A stretch of 64,000 bases of DNA from Nannocystis bainbridge (GCF_028368995.1 NZ_JAQNDL010000001.1:4392001-4456000), one strand, 5' to 3'. Shown: positions 1 to 11,139, counted from the first letter of the stretch. Made by a program: numbers and translations. Notes: generated from the letters alone by a model not told the origin.

Positions 1-242
1 TGACTTCGCTGGGCGGCTCGACGCGGCTGTGGTTCGGCCACGAGTACACGGCGGGCAACTTGCGCTTCGCGGCGGTGGTCGAGCCCGACAACCGGGCGAT
101 CGCCGAGCGAGCGGCGGCGCTGCCGAGCCGCACCACGCCGACCACCGAGGCCGACGAGCGGGCGACCAACCCGTTCGTCCGCGCGAGCTCGGTCGAGGAG
201 CTGGCGGCGCGTCGCAAAGCGAAGGACGAGTTCCGCGGCTGA
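1..242 (+). CDS. gloB: hydroxyacylglutathione hydrolase (glyoxalase II), C-terminal part
   Basis: This is the 3' end of a gene that begins before the window; the frame is open from base 3 to the TGA at 240-242. The visible ~79 residues contain FGHEYTAGNLRFA, followed by VEPDN and NPFVR. These match the C-terminal substrate-binding domain of glyoxalase II, where GHEYT supplies a metal-ligand histidine and NPF(L/V)R is the conserved glutathione-side motif. The family hydrolyses S-D-lactoylglutathione to D-lactate and glutathione in methylglyoxal detoxification. The metallo-beta-lactamase core lies upstream and cannot be checked. A related thiolesterase of the same fold is the only serious alternative. 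Confidence 0.85.
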   Translation, partial: TSLGGSTRLWFGHEYTAGNLRFAAVVEPDNRAIAERAAALPSRTTPTTEADERATNPFVRASSVEELAARRKAKDEFRG

Positions 243-401
243 GCCTGCGGGTCGCTCGCTCACGCTGCGGTGCGAGGCTGACTGCGGCTGAGCCTGTCGG
301 CGAATCGGGATCTGCTCACCGTACGCCGCGGCTTTGTCGCCGGCTCAGGGAGCACTCGGCGGCGGGCGGGTCACGTCATCTCGCAGCGAACCAATAAAAA
401 G

Positions 402-481
<80 letters not shown>

Positions 482-507
482 ATAAGTACCGGTTGTTGAG
501 GCCGGTG

Positions 508-592
508 CGGAGAGGGAGGGATTCGAACCCTCGGTGGGTTGCCCCACACAAGATTTCCAATCTTGCACCTTAGACCACTCGGACACCTCTCC
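508..592 (-). tRNA. tRNA-Ser (anticodon GGA)
   Basis: On the minus strand the acceptor arm GGAGAGG pairs with the 3' CTCTCC. The D-arm region begins TGTCCGAGTGG. The anticodon stem GCAAGAT/ATCTTGT encloses GGA. A long variable arm (class II, as in Ser/Leu) is followed by the T-loop GGTTCGAATCC. At 85 nt it has the usual tRNA-Ser length. CCA is not encoded. It reads UCC/UCU. Confidence 0.96.
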
Positions 593-639
593 GGGTGTTC
601 TGGTTTGCTGTGTGGGGCTTCTTCTCGGAGGAAAACTTG

Positions 640-724
640 CGGAGAGGGTGGGATTCGAACCCACGGTGACTTTCGCCACACCAGATTTCGAGTCTGGCAC
701 CTTCGACCACTCGGACACCTCTCC
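640..724 (-). tRNA. tRNA-Ser (anticodon CGA)
   Basis: This is a class II tRNA on the minus strand with acceptor GGAGAGG/CTCTCC. Anticodon arm GCCAGACT-CGA-AATCTGG gives anticodon CGA (UCG codons). A long variable arm and a GGTTCGAATCCC T-arm follow. It shares nearly the whole acceptor and D-arm sequence with the neighbouring tRNA-Ser(GGA), so the pair looks like a local duplication. CCA is not encoded. It is the most upstream RNA of the tRNA-tRNA-ffs series. Confidence 0.96.
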
Positions 725-885
725 AGGTGGCGGGGCGCGGACATTACCAGAATTTTTAAAGAGGTCCAGCCCTTGGGCGCGGCGAGCGGGGCGCTTCGGC
801 GGGGTCCGGGTGAGACGGTGCGTGAGGAACGGCGCATGTCCGGGGGCGGCGCCTGGGCGAGGAGCACGCACACTCCAGATCGGCC

Positions 886-2928
<2,043 letters not shown>

Positions 2929-2942
2929 ACTCGGGCGGCGCG

Positions 2943-3224
2943 ATGCCCTACGTCGAGTACGCCTGCGAAGGCCGCCTGCTGTTCCGCACCGAGACCACCG
3001 AGGACGTGCAGTTCGTCCCGCGGATCCACGAGGTCGTCGTCATCGACGACGTGCCGTACCAGGTCGTCGACGTCGAGTACTGGGCCCGCCGGCTCGGCTC
3101 GACCGACCGCCGCCTGGTCTGCCCCACCGTCTACGTCGTGCCGATCGCCGGCGTCGAGTGGGAGCAGCGGCTCGAGCGCCGGGTCCCGCGCAACAAGGAC
3201 GGCAAGCCGCCCACGCGCTACTGA
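2943..3224 (+). CDS. conserved small protein of unknown function (93 aa)
   Basis: This short ORF starts at ATG 2943, 14 nt after the DUF255 gene stops, in another frame and on the same strand, so the two are probably co-transcribed. The product begins MPYVEYACEGRLLF and ends with a basic tail. It contains a run of alternating hydrophobic residues (VHEVVVIDDVPYQVVDVEYW-like) typical of a small beta-rich domain. I do not recognise a family. Codon use and GC match the neighbours, which supports it being real. It is followed at once by a 14-nt repeat array. Confidence 0.7.
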   Translation: MPYVEYACEGRLLFRTETTEDVQFVPRIHEVVVIDDVPYQVVDVEYWARRLGSTDRRLVCPTVYVVPIAGVEWEQRLERRVPRNKDGKPPTRY

Positions 3225-3230
3225 CCTTTC

Positions 3231-3304
3231 GGGCATGTTTAAAGGGACATGTGCCGACGGGCATGCCCCGAAGAGCATGCCCGTGAGCACATGTCCCGAA
3301 GGAC
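3231..3304. repeat. 14-nt palindromic repeat array, 5 units
   Basis: CATG cores start at 3234, 3248, 3262, 3276 and 3290, spaced exactly 14 nt. Unit sequences such as GGACATGTGCCGAC and GGGCATGCCCCGAA fit the window-wide consensus GGRCATGYCC plus a 4-nt linker. The array begins seven bases after the stop codon at 3224 and lies between convergent transcription units (the 93-aa gene and tRNA-Ser). Confidence 0.9.
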
Positions 3305-3319
3305 CAGAGATCGAACTAG

Positions 3320-3406
3320 CGGAGGAGGAGGGATTCGAACCCTCGGTGCCCTTGCGGACACGGCGGATTTCAAGTCCGCTGCCTTAGACCGCTCGGCCAC
3401 TCCTCC
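3320..3406 (-). tRNA. tRNA-Ser (anticodon TGA)
   Basis: This class II tRNA on the minus strand has acceptor GGAGGAG and 3' TCCTCC, D-arm TGGCCGAGCGG, and anticodon arm GCGGACT-TGA-AATCCGC giving TGA (UCA codons). It has a long variable arm and a T-arm GGGTTCGAATCCC. CCA is not encoded. It is the third tRNA-Ser isoacceptor within 3 kb. Confidence 0.96.
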
Positions 3407-3451
3407 GGCGGGGCCGCGAGTATCGACAAGCCGGGCCCGCGCGTAAAGCCC

Positions 3452-6400
3452 TCACGGCGCCCGGGCCACGCGGGCCAGCGCGCGCTCCGCTTCGCGCCGG
3501 CCGGGGGCGGTCGCGGGCGCCAGGCGCAGGAATTCCTCGTACGCCGTGCGGCTGGTGGCGACGTCGCCGTGGGCCTCGGCGGCGCGGGCCAGCCACAGGT
3601 GCGCGTCGGGCAGCCAGGCCGTGCCCGGCGCGGCGGCCTGGACCGCCCGGCCCAGGCTGACCGCCGCCTCGGCGTCGAGCTGCAGGTCGTGCTCGCTGCG
3701 ACCGAGCCAGTAGTGCGCCTCGGTGAGGCCCGGCTCGAGCGTCACGGCGCGCTGGAGCTGGCGGCGGGCCTCCTCGAAATTTTCGCGCTCGTAGTGCGCC
3801 TGCCCCAGCGCCATGAACGCGGCCGGGAACGCCTCCGTCGCCCGAGTTACCGCGCTGAGCTCGGTCACCGCCTCCTGGGCGCGCCCGAGCTGCAAGAGCG
3901 CGCGACCGTACAGGAATCCGGCCTCGTGCAGCGTCGGCGCCAGCTGGTGCGCGCGGCGGAACGCCGGCAGCGCGTCCTGCAGGCGACCGCTGCGCTCGGC
4001 GATCTTGCCCGCCATGAGCTCCACGTCGGGGTTGGGCCCCCCGGGCCGGCTGAGCCGCAGCTCGGCCTGCGCCAGCCCCGGCTCGCCGCGCGCCAGCAGC
4101 ACCTTCGACTTCAGCAGGTGGCCCTCCCACGAGTCCGGCGAGCGCAGCAAGATCTGGTCGGCCAGCGACTCCGCCGCCTCGACCGCGTCCTGCGCCAGCC
4201 GCAGGCGCGCGATCGCCAGCACCACCTCGTCCGGCGCCCGCACGTCGCTCAGGTGCGGCTGCACCAGCGCCTCGAGCGCGCGCAGCTCACCTGACCGAAG
4301 GTACAGGCGGCTCAGCGGCCCGATCAGCCCCGCGAATCCGCCCGTGCGCTCGTGCACCGCCAGCAGGTCGACTCGCCCGGCGTCCGATCGCGGAGTCTCG
4401 AGCACCAGCACCCCGCGGCGCAGCTGGGCCGCGTTGTCGTCGGGGTCGAGCGCCAGCGCCCGGTCGAGCGTCTCCATCGCCGCGTCGCGGTTGCCGAGAG
4501 TGGCCAGCGCCCCGGCCCGCGCCAGCGCCAGCGCCCGCAGGTCGGCTCGCGCGCTCTCGGTAGGATCGCGGCTGTGCTCCGAGTACAGCCGCTCCAGCCG
4601 GCCCAGCGCCTCCTCGCACGGCCGCAGGCGGGCGTACTCGACGGCCGCGCGCACGTGTGCCGGCTTGCTCGCGGCCGCCGCTTGGAAGTGCTCGACCGCC
4701 TCCTCGACATCGCCGCGCAGCAGCGCCAGCCGGCCGCGCAAAAACATCGACTCGATCAGCGTCGACTTCTCGGCCGCCAGCTTCTCGATCGCCTTGAGCG
4801 CCCCGCCCTCGTTGCTGGCTCGCAGCGCCAGCTCGGCTTGCAGGATCGACGCCTCGAGGTCGTCGGGCGCGTCGCGCAGCCGCGCCGTCAGCCCTTGCTG
4901 CGCGCGCGCCAGCTCGTCCGCCTCGATCAGCACCCGCAGCGACGCGTGCACGACCTCCGGATCGCGCGGCGCCAGCTTGATCGCCTCGTCGGCCCAGTAC
5001 ACGCTGCGCGACACCTCGACCGACGCCGCCGCCACGCGAGCGTGACGCACCAGCACGTGCGCCTGATGCCGGTCGCTCACCCCTGGCTCGCGGACCAGCG
5101 CCTCGAGCCGCTTGCGCGCCTCCGCCAGCCGGCCGCGGGCGATCAGCGCGTCGACCAACAACAGCTCGAGCGCCGGGCGGTGCTGGCGATCGGTCGCGTC
5201 GCGCAGCGGCTCGAGCGAAGCTCGCCGGTCCTTCGCGAGATCGGTAGCGAACGACAGCCAGCGGGCCGCCTGATCTCCTGGCCGCAAGGACATCGCCTCC
5301 GCGGCATCCTCGGCCGCGGTTTTGAAGTCACCGGCGGCCAGCGCCAGCAGCCCGCGGTACAGCGTCACTCCCGGCTCCGCGCCCGAGGCCAGCATCCCTC
5401 GCGCAGTTGCTCGCTCGCCGTCGGCGAGCGCCGCGAGGGCCTGGATCCGCTCGGCGCGGAAGTTCTCGCGCTGGACCGTCGCCGTCAGCCACGTCTTCGC
5501 CTGGGCCGCGCGCACCGGATCTGGCCCGTAGCGCAGGTGGATCCGCAGCGCCGCCTCGGCGCGTCCGAGCGGGTCCTCCGTCTGCTCCGCCACGGCCATC
5601 GCCGTCAGGTAGCTGTCCATCGTGTCGTCGTCGAACAGCGCTGCCAGCCGCTCGTCGCGCTCGCGCCGGGCCGTCGCGTCCGCCGGCACCTTGGCCGCGT
5701 ACGCCCCGACCACCAGCGACGTCTCCTGCGCCCGCCCGTAATAGAACCCGAAGCTGCCGACCAGCGCCACGAACAGCCCGATCAGGCCCGCGTAGGCCAG
5801 CGCACCCGGCTCGGGCGGCGGCGGCGTCAGCACCACCGTCGGCCGGCGCGACTGCAGCTGCGGCCGCGGCGGGGGCGGCGGCGCGTCGGGTTGCGTCGGC
5901 AGCTCGCGCGTCTCCGCCTTGATGTCCGCGAGGTCGACCTCGACGTCGTCCGACCGCGAGAGCACCCGCGCCGTCACCGTCGACATCTCGCTGAGGTGCG
6001 GCAGGTCGAGCTCCGCGCTGTTCTCGAGGTCGCGGGAGTCGATCGTCGTCGGCAGCGTGCGCGGTGGGGTCGTGATCTTCGGCAGCGTGAACGGCCGCGT
6101 CGTCGACACCGGCGCCGGCAGGTCGTCCTCGCCGCTGCTCGACTCCGGTGACGGTTGTGACGGCGGCCGCGACGACGCTGCGCCTGGCGCGTCGCTGTTG
6201 CGCTCGCTCCCCGGCCGGTCGCCCACCAGCGTCGGCGGCACGAAGAACCCCGTCACCGGCGCCTGCGGCTTGCGGATGCTCCCCAGCGGCGTCCCCGGCA
6301 GCGGCAGCGTCGTCAGCCGCGGCAAGATCACCCGACCCGGCTCTTCCGGCGGCGCCTGCGTCGGCGTCCCGCAATTCGGGCAGCGCTCGAACGGCAGCCC

Positions 6401-6469
6401 CGCCTCGAACACGAACGCGCACTTGCGGCACGCGGGCGAGTTCGGCGGCAGGGCGGGCGAATCGGCCAT
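3452..6469 (-). CDS. large TPR-repeat membrane protein with N-terminal zinc ribbon
   Basis: The ~1005-residue protein has three parts. First comes an N-terminal zinc ribbon, CRKCAFVF and ERCPNCGTP (four Cys in two CxxC pairs, about residues 14-35). Next is a long Pro/Ser/Thr-rich, probably disordered stretch to about residue 230. A single membrane helix (YAGLIGLFVALVGSFGFYYG) follows, then about 750 residues of helical TPR units (for example ALALDPDDNAAQLRRG, AVTLEPGLTEAHYWLGRSE). ATG 6469 is preferred over GTG 6490 because the zinc ribbon follows closely. By analogy the zinc ribbon would be cytoplasmic and the TPRs periplasmic. Function is unknown; zinc-ribbon-TM-TPR proteins are common in myxobacteria, so a scaffold or sorting role is only inference. 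It stands alone. Confidence 0.85.
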   Translation of the reverse strand: MADSPALPPNSPACRKCAFVFEAGLPFERCPNCGTPTQAPPEEPGRVILPRLTTLPLPGTPLGSIRKPQAPVTGFFVPPTLVGDRPGSERNSDAPGAASSRPPSQPSPESSSGEDDLPAPVSTTRPFTLPKITTPPRTLPTTIDSRDLENSAELDLPHLSEMSTVTARVLSRSDDVEVDLADIKAETRELPTQPDAPPPPPRPQLQSRRPTVVLTPPPPEPGALAYAGLIGLFVALVGSFGFYYGRAQETSLVVGAYAAKVPADATARRERDERLAALFDDDTMDSYLTAMAVAEQTEDPLGRAEAALRIHLRYGPDPVRAAQAKTWLTATVQRENFRAERIQALAALADGERATARGMLASGAEPGVTLYRGLLALAAGDFKTAAEDAAEAMSLRPGDQAARWLSFATDLAKDRRASLEPLRDATDRQHRPALELLLVDALIARGRLAEARKRLEALVREPGVSDRHQAHVLVRHARVAAASVEVSRSVYWADEAIKLAPRDPEVVHASLRVLIEADELARAQQGLTARLRDAPDDLEASILQAELALRASNEGGALKAIEKLAAEKSTLIESMFLRGRLALLRGDVEEAVEHFQAAAASKPAHVRAAVEYARLRPCEEALGRLERLYSEHSRDPTESARADLRALALARAGALATLGNRDAAMETLDRALALDPDDNAAQLRRGVLVLETPRSDAGRVDLLAVHERTGGFAGLIGPLSRLYLRSGELRALEALVQPHLSDVRAPDEVVLAIARLRLAQDAVEAAESLADQILLRSPDSWEGHLLKSKVLLARGEPGLAQAELRLSRPGGPNPDVELMAGKIAERSGRLQDALPAFRRAHQLAPTLHEAGFLYGRALLQLGRAQEAVTELSAVTRATEAFPAAFMALGQAHYERENFEEARRQLQRAVTLEPGLTEAHYWLGRSEHDLQLDAEAAVSLGRAVQAAAPGTAWLPDAHLWLARAAEAHGDVATSRTAYEEFLRLAPATAPGRREAERALARVARAP

Positions 6470-6837
6470 CGGCGACGCGCAAGATAACACGCCGTCGCCG
6501 CGCCCGATCGGCGCCAGGACGGCCTGGAGACCGTCCGCCAGCGCGCGAGGTTTGTTTCAGGGCCCATGGGGCCGCGCACGTCCCGTCGGCCTCGGCGAGA
6601 CCTCGGACCCTGCTCGGCGCATCGACCCGCGACCGCGTCACACGCAAGGCGAAGCGCACCGCAGCGCCCTGCGCAGCCGCGTCTCCACCGGCCCGCGCGA
6701 CCCTCGACTGGCGAGGCCCTCGAGCGGCGCGCGGCTCTCCATCACACTAGATCTTTGCTCGCCGGGCTCCTCACGGCCACGCGAATCACGGCCGTGCCGG
6801 ATCGCCAGCCGCCCGCGCCTACCCTAAACTCCGCGCG
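6470..6837. other. intergenic region between divergent genes
   Basis: These 368 bases separate the divergently read TPR gene and HD gene, so promoters for both should be here. I see no convincing -35/-10 pair, no repeat array and no gene; the short ORFs are antisense or out-of-frame by-products of high GC. One slightly AT-richer spot (ATCACACTAGATCTTTG, about 6741-6757) is a possible promoter area for the HD gene. Confidence 0.4.
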
Positions 6838-8106
6838 ATGCTCCTGCGCGATCCCGTGCACGGCCTGATCTCCTTCAGCGGCGCCACCGCCCGCCTCGCC
6901 ACGCGCCTCCTCGACTGCGCCGAGGTCCAGCGTTTGCGGCGGATCCGCGCCCTCGGCCTCGCCGCCCTCGCCTTTCCTGGCGGCGAGCACTCGCGCTTCG
7001 CCCACGCCGTCGGCGCTGCCCACGTCATGCAGCGTTACCTCGATCGCGTGCGCACCCTCGCCCAGGAGCTCCCGCCGCACGATCGCATCGATGACTTCTG
7101 GGCCCACGTCGCCCTCGCTGCTGCCCTCCTCCACGACCTCGGCCACGGCCCGCTCAGTCACACCTTCGAGGCCGTGCTCCCTGGCGCCCCGCGCCACGAA
7201 GTGTGGACCTCGCGGATCCTCCTCGACCCCGACACCCAGGTCCACCGCGTCCTCGCCGAGCTCGACCCGACCGCGCCCGCGCTCGTCGAGCGCCTCATCC
7301 ATGGTCAGGGCCCGATCGGTCACCTCGCGCGCGCCGTCTCCGGCACCTTCGACGTCGATCGCTGCGACTACCTCATGCGCGACAGCTACATGACCGGCGT
7401 GCGCTACGGCCTCCTCGACGTCGACTGGTTGCTCGCCTCGCTGCGGCTCTACGTCCCCGAGGGCTCGACCTCTGCGCGGCTCGCCGTCGACGGCGAGAAG
7501 GGCCTCACCGCCGTCGAGGGCTTCTTCCTCGCCCGCCTCTACATGTACCGCCAGGTCTACCTGCACAAGGCCGCGCGCGCCGCCGAGATGATGATCCGGG
7601 CCCTGTTCCGCCGCCTGTGCGAGCTCGGCCCCGAGCCTGGCACCCCGCCGGTCCTCGAGGATCTCTTGCGCGGCCGCCCCGTCGACATCCACAGCTACCT
7701 CCGCCTCGACGACCACGCCCTCGCCGAGGCTCTCGCCGCCTACGCTCGCAGCGCCGACCCTGTCCTGCGCGAGCTCGCCGACGGCCTCGTCGGCCGGCAC
7801 CTTTTTAAAACCTTGCGGCTCGCGCCGCACGTCGACTCTGCCGCCGCCGAGGCCCGGCTCGCCGAAGTCCTCGCCGCCGAGGGCGTCGCCCCCGCGTACC
7901 TCGGCGCCATCGACCGCGTCGAGATCGACGCCTACACCGACGACGAGGCGCTCATGGTCCTGCGCAGCGGCGGCCGCGTCCAGCGCCTGCTCGACGCCTC
8001 TCCGCTGCTCCGCGGCCTCGCCCGCGAGCGCTTCGTCCACCACCGCGCCGTCTTCCCCCCGGCCCTGCGCGCCCGCGTCTCGGCTGCCCTTGCGGACATG
8101 ACCTGA
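6838..8106 (+). CDS. HD-domain phosphohydrolase (YdhJ / dNTPase-like)
   Basis: The 422-residue cytoplasmic protein starts LLRDPVHGLISF, the typical opening of the HD-superfamily group related to SAMHD1-like and YdhJ proteins. The metal site is visible: His51 in EHSRFAHAVG, His99-Asp100 in LLHDLGHGPLSH, and a distal Asp in DVDRCDYLMRD near residue 178. Together these make the H...HD...D set. Family members hydrolyse nucleotide or nucleotide-derived phosphates; the substrate here cannot be told. The ATG at 6838 sits directly before the conserved start motif. The last three codons form the first unit of a ten-unit repeat array. Confidence 0.93.
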   Translation: MLLRDPVHGLISFSGATARLATRLLDCAEVQRLRRIRALGLAALAFPGGEHSRFAHAVGAAHVMQRYLDRVRTLAQELPPHDRIDDFWAHVALAAALLHDLGHGPLSHTFEAVLPGAPRHEVWTSRILLDPDTQVHRVLAELDPTAPALVERLIHGQGPIGHLARAVSGTFDVDRCDYLMRDSYMTGVRYGLLDVDWLLASLRLYVPEGSTSARLAVDGEKGLTAVEGFFLARLYMYRQVYLHKAARAAEMMIRALFRRLCELGPEPGTPPVLEDLLRGRPVDIHSYLRLDDHALAEALAAYARSADPVLRELADGLVGRHLFKTLRLAPHVDSAAAEARLAEVLAAEGVAPAYLGAIDRVEIDAYTDDEALMVLRSGGRVQRLLDASPLLRGLARERFVHHRAVFPPALRARVSAALADMT

Positions 8107-8233
8107 AGACCCTGTCCTGAAGGCCCTGTCCTTCAAGACCTTCTCTATCGGCCATGTCCTTGCGACCCTGTACCAGAGAGCATGCTCTCTCAGACATGTC
8201 CTTTCAACCCTGTCCTTTGAGGCAATGAGCATT
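8094..8233. repeat. 14-nt palindromic repeat array, 10 phased units
   Basis: Core tetranucleotides (CATG or the variants CCTG, CCTT, CAAT) start at 8097, 8111, 8125, 8139, 8153, 8167, 8181, 8195, 8209 and 8223, every step exactly 14 nt. The best units read CATGTCCTTGC and CATGTCCTTTC; others drift at one or two positions while keeping phase. The first unit spans the stop codon of the HD gene. This is the longest clean array in the window. Confidence 0.92.
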
Positions 8234-8377
8234 TCGCCCCTTCGATCTCGGCGACGAGCACTGCCTCTGAGCTGACCATCACCTCCATGCCGGCCGAGAC
8301 ATCGCCCTGACTCTCGCCCCTCGCGCAGGCCCAGTCCCGCCGCCGCCCTCACCGCCACCTCCTCACCGGCCCCTCCC

Positions 8378-8998
8378 ATGTCCTTGCGCAAGAGCTCCCG
8401 TCCGCGCTGCCCCGTCTGCGGCCTTCACCTCGAGCGGTGCCTGTGCGCCGAGCTCCCGGTGCTCGACCTGCCGACTCGCTTTGTCCTCGTCCAGCACAAC
8501 CGCGAGCGCTACAAGCCGACCAGCACCGGCCGGGCCGCCGCGGCCGTCCTGCGCGCTCCCATCCTTCACTACGGCGCCCAGGACGTCGCCATGGAGACTG
8601 GCCCGCTCACCGAGCCCGACCTCGACTACGTCGTGCTCTTCCCCGCCGAGGACGCCCAGGTCGCCGGTCCCGAGCTCCTGCAAACCGCCCCCGGCCGTCA
8701 GCGCTGCGTCGTCATCCTCGACGGCACCTGGCACCAGTGCTCACGCATGGCCCGGCGCGCCGCCCACGTCGCCGAATTTCCGAAGGTGTCCCTTCCGCCA
8801 GGTGGCCCCTCGCGCTGGGGCATCCGCCACGCCCCGCGCCCCGAGGCCGTCTGCACCTTCGAGGCCGCCACCCGCCTCGTCGAGGTCCTCCACGGCCCCG
8901 AAGTCGCCCGCCCGATGGAGCGCTTCTTCCTCGAGCTGACCGCCCGCATGCACGCCCAGCGCGGCTCCCTCCCGCCGGGCCACGACGACGACGACTGA
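8378..8998 (+). CDS. DTW-domain tRNA-uridine aminocarboxypropyltransferase
   Basis: The 206-aa protein carries the TapT/YfiP (DTW) architecture. N-terminal zinc cysteines are Cys11, Cys14, Cys21 and Cys23 (CPVCGLHLERCLC). Then come LVQHNRERYKPTSTG, the family-naming DGTW (VVILDGTWHQCSRM) and FPKVSLPPG. The family transfers the 3-amino-3-carboxypropyl group of SAM to uridine 47 (or D-loop U20) of tRNA to make acp3U. Length matches bacterial members. ATG 8378 gives a complete zinc site. It lies 145 nt beyond the array and may have its own promoter; the GC-rich upstream region shows no clear one. Confidence 0.92.
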   Translation: MSLRKSSRPRCPVCGLHLERCLCAELPVLDLPTRFVLVQHNRERYKPTSTGRAAAAVLRAPILHYGAQDVAMETGPLTEPDLDYVVLFPAEDAQVAGPELLQTAPGRQRCVVILDGTWHQCSRMARRAAHVAEFPKVSLPPGGPSRWGIRHAPRPEAVCTFEAATRLVEVLHGPEVARPMERFFLELTARMHAQRGSLPPGHDDDD

Positions 8999-9032
8999 AC
9001 GAGCTTCGTCGCTCACCGCTCGCGCGAGCCCG

Positions 9033-10679
9033 TCATTCGCCGCCGTGCGAGCGCAACGCCGCCAGCGCGTCCCAGTCCGGCTCTCCGGGCCGCAGCCGCG
9101 GCACCGGCACCGGCTTGCCATCCCGGCCGCGGACCACGTCGACCCCCACGTGCTCCCGGACCGCTTTGCGCGACCCGCTGCGGGCCTCTGCCGACAACCG
9201 CGCCACGTACACCCCCGAGCGCTCGCCGTCGCGGATCGAGTAGCTGATGAGCCCTTCCTCGTGGCCCCACCGCATATCGAGCGAGAGGGCGAACACGTGG
9301 CGATCGACGAGCCGCTCCTGGCCCGTCGCCAGATCGATCACCACCAGATCGCCGAGCCAGTCGGCGCCAATGCCGACCGGACCGAGCATGCGTTCGTCCG
9401 ACAGCCGCCCCAAGAATTCGTTCGCGCGGCTCGCGAGCTGCTCCGGCGCGCCTTCGAACGGCACCCGCCAGAGCGGCCCCTCGTCGCGCTTTCTGCCCTC
9501 GATGCAGCACCCCTTGGCCTCGAACAGGACCAGGCCGTCGTCCTCGATCCACTTGATGCGCCCCTGCTTCTCGAACGGCCGCGACGTGCCCGCCTTCAGG
9601 TCGGTCAGGGTCAAGGTGCTGTCGGAGAGCGATCCGGTGATCCACCGCTCGTCGTCGATCTTCGCGACGGGCGATACGTCCCCCGGTACGTCGACGAAGT
9701 CGAGATTGGGGAGGAAGAAGATCCGCTGGGTCTCCGAGAAGCCGAAGCCGAGCTGAACGATCCCCGCGCCGGCCTGGCTCAGCGGGAACAGGCTCAGCCT
9801 CAGCCACGACCGGGCCAGCAGCGCGTCGACATCGGTCGTCAGGTCGCGCAGGAAGATGTCGCCCTCCGGAGCCTCGGGATCGCCGTTGGTGACGGTCGCG
9901 TCTTGCCAGAGCAGCCAGCGCCCGTCGCGGGAAGTCTCCACCTCGCGCACGTCCGGCACCAGCGGCGCCACCGAGCGGTCGGCCAGGTCGATGCGCATCA
10001 GCGTGCCCTCGTCGTCGAGCGCCAGCACGAAATCGTCGAACGTGCGGATCGAGCTGGCGACGATGCCGGTGCCGCCGCGGCCCGTCGAGGTGATACGCAC
10101 ATCGTCGAGCAGCACGACCGGCTCCGACGTCTGGGTGAGCGGGTCGTCGGGGTAGGGGCTCAGCATCAGCGCCCCGAAGTCCTCGTCGTGCGGGACGACC
10201 GAGAGCATCCCGTGGTCGGTCCAGCGCAGCGCACAGCCGAACGCCTCCGGGTCGCCAGCGAACACCACGTGCGGCTCGCGCTCCCCGAGCGGATCGAGGA
10301 GCAAGACCTCCGCGGTCTCCTCGTCGCAACCGAAGAGCAGCTCCGGCCAGCGGTCGACGGTGAAGATCATCCCGATATCTCGCGCCAGCATCACCGGCGA
10401 CTCGCCGCACAGCCCGGTCGACCACACCTCGGGGTCGCTCGTATCCGGGAAGTAGTCATCCTCGTCGCCGGGCGCGATCCGCTCGGTCGAGAACACCAGC
10501 CGGTCGCCGATCCGCGTCTGCCAGCCGAAGTTGACCTGACGGTCCGGCTCGAGCGGGAGGATGCGAAACGGTCCTTCCTGGCCGCAAACCTCTTCGAGCT
10601 CCTCCTGAGCGACCGGGTCGGGCCCACACCCCACGCCCAGGACGATCGCGCCGATACAGCCGCCGACACCACGCTTCAT
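9033..10679 (-). CDS. lipoprotein of unknown function, beta-propeller-like
   Basis: Choosing ATG 10679 gives a 548-aa protein with a type II signal peptide, MKRGVGGCIGAIVLGVGCG, with lipobox Cys18. An upstream in-frame start would bury the signal, so this one is preferred. The mature part is rich in repeated Trp/Asp strands such as SRDGRWLLWQDA and DMRWGHEEGLISYSIRDG, with the look of a TolB/WD40-type propeller reading out sensor-like segments, but I cannot assign a family. It would be anchored in the inner or outer membrane facing the periplasm. It converges with the DTW gene. Confidence 0.8.
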   Translation of the reverse strand: MKRGVGGCIGAIVLGVGCGPDPVAQEELEEVCGQEGPFRILPLEPDRQVNFGWQTRIGDRLVFSTERIAPGDEDDYFPDTSDPEVWSTGLCGESPVMLARDIGMIFTVDRWPELLFGCDEETAEVLLLDPLGEREPHVVFAGDPEAFGCALRWTDHGMLSVVPHDEDFGALMLSPYPDDPLTQTSEPVVLLDDVRITSTGRGGTGIVASSIRTFDDFVLALDDEGTLMRIDLADRSVAPLVPDVREVETSRDGRWLLWQDATVTNGDPEAPEGDIFLRDLTTDVDALLARSWLRLSLFPLSQAGAGIVQLGFGFSETQRIFFLPNLDFVDVPGDVSPVAKIDDERWITGSLSDSTLTLTDLKAGTSRPFEKQGRIKWIEDDGLVLFEAKGCCIEGRKRDEGPLWRVPFEGAPEQLASRANEFLGRLSDERMLGPVGIGADWLGDLVVIDLATGQERLVDRHVFALSLDMRWGHEEGLISYSIRDGERSGVYVARLSAEARSGSRKAVREHVGVDVVRGRDGKPVPVPRLRPGEPDWDALAALRSHGGE

Positions 10680-10747
10680 ATCCCGCAAAGATAGACCGCC
10701 TCCCGGGCGGACGCACGCGCGCGGCGCCGAAAATTCTCGGGCCGTCC

Positions 10748-11125
10748 TCAGCGATAGATGCGCGCCTCTTCCTCGTGCAGCGTCAGGTACGTAAAGACCG
10801 TCCAGTCGGCTGCCACCAGCCCCGTGACCACGCGGCAGGCCACCACGGTCCCCGACAGCGCCCGCGTCGGCCGGACCATCGGCGACATCTCGAGCACGCG
10901 CGGCGAGCTCGGACCGAGGTGGTCGCGAGCTTCCTGCTTGAACAACCACTCCGGCGCATACTCGATTCCCGTGTCGAGGTCGCGGATGAGCGGCATGTCG
11001 AGCTGCTCGCTGAACTCCACGCTGAAGAAGCCCGTGTCGCGCTCGAAGAACTGCAGCTCCACCCGGTGGCCGATGGGGATCGGCGCAGCATGGTGGAATA
11101 CGTAGACGACCGGCTCGGTCCCCAT
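10748..11125 (-). CDS. hypothetical protein (125 aa)
   Basis: ATG 11125 gives a soluble 125-residue protein beginning MGTEPVVYVFHHAAPIPIGH, with many beta-strand-like stretches (HRVELQFFERDTGFFSVEF, GTVVACRVVTGLVAADWTVF). No motif is recognised. It lies 14 nt downstream of the ABC ATPase gene on the same strand, so it is probably the last gene of that transcript. Longer readings of this frame run antisense into the ATPase and are rejected. Confidence 0.72.
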   Translation of the reverse strand: MGTEPVVYVFHHAAPIPIGHRVELQFFERDTGFFSVEFSEQLDMPLIRDLDTGIEYAPEWLFKQEARDHLGPSSPRVLEMSPMVRPTRALSGTVVACRVVTGLVAADWTVFTYLTLHEEEARIYR

Positions 11126-11139
11126 CCGCGATCCTCTTA

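Noticed and set aside
3231..3304. CRISPR array
   Set aside because: The 14-nt units are contiguous and self-complementary with 4-nt variable linkers; CRISPR repeats are 23-50 nt and separated by unique spacers of similar length. No cas gene is present.
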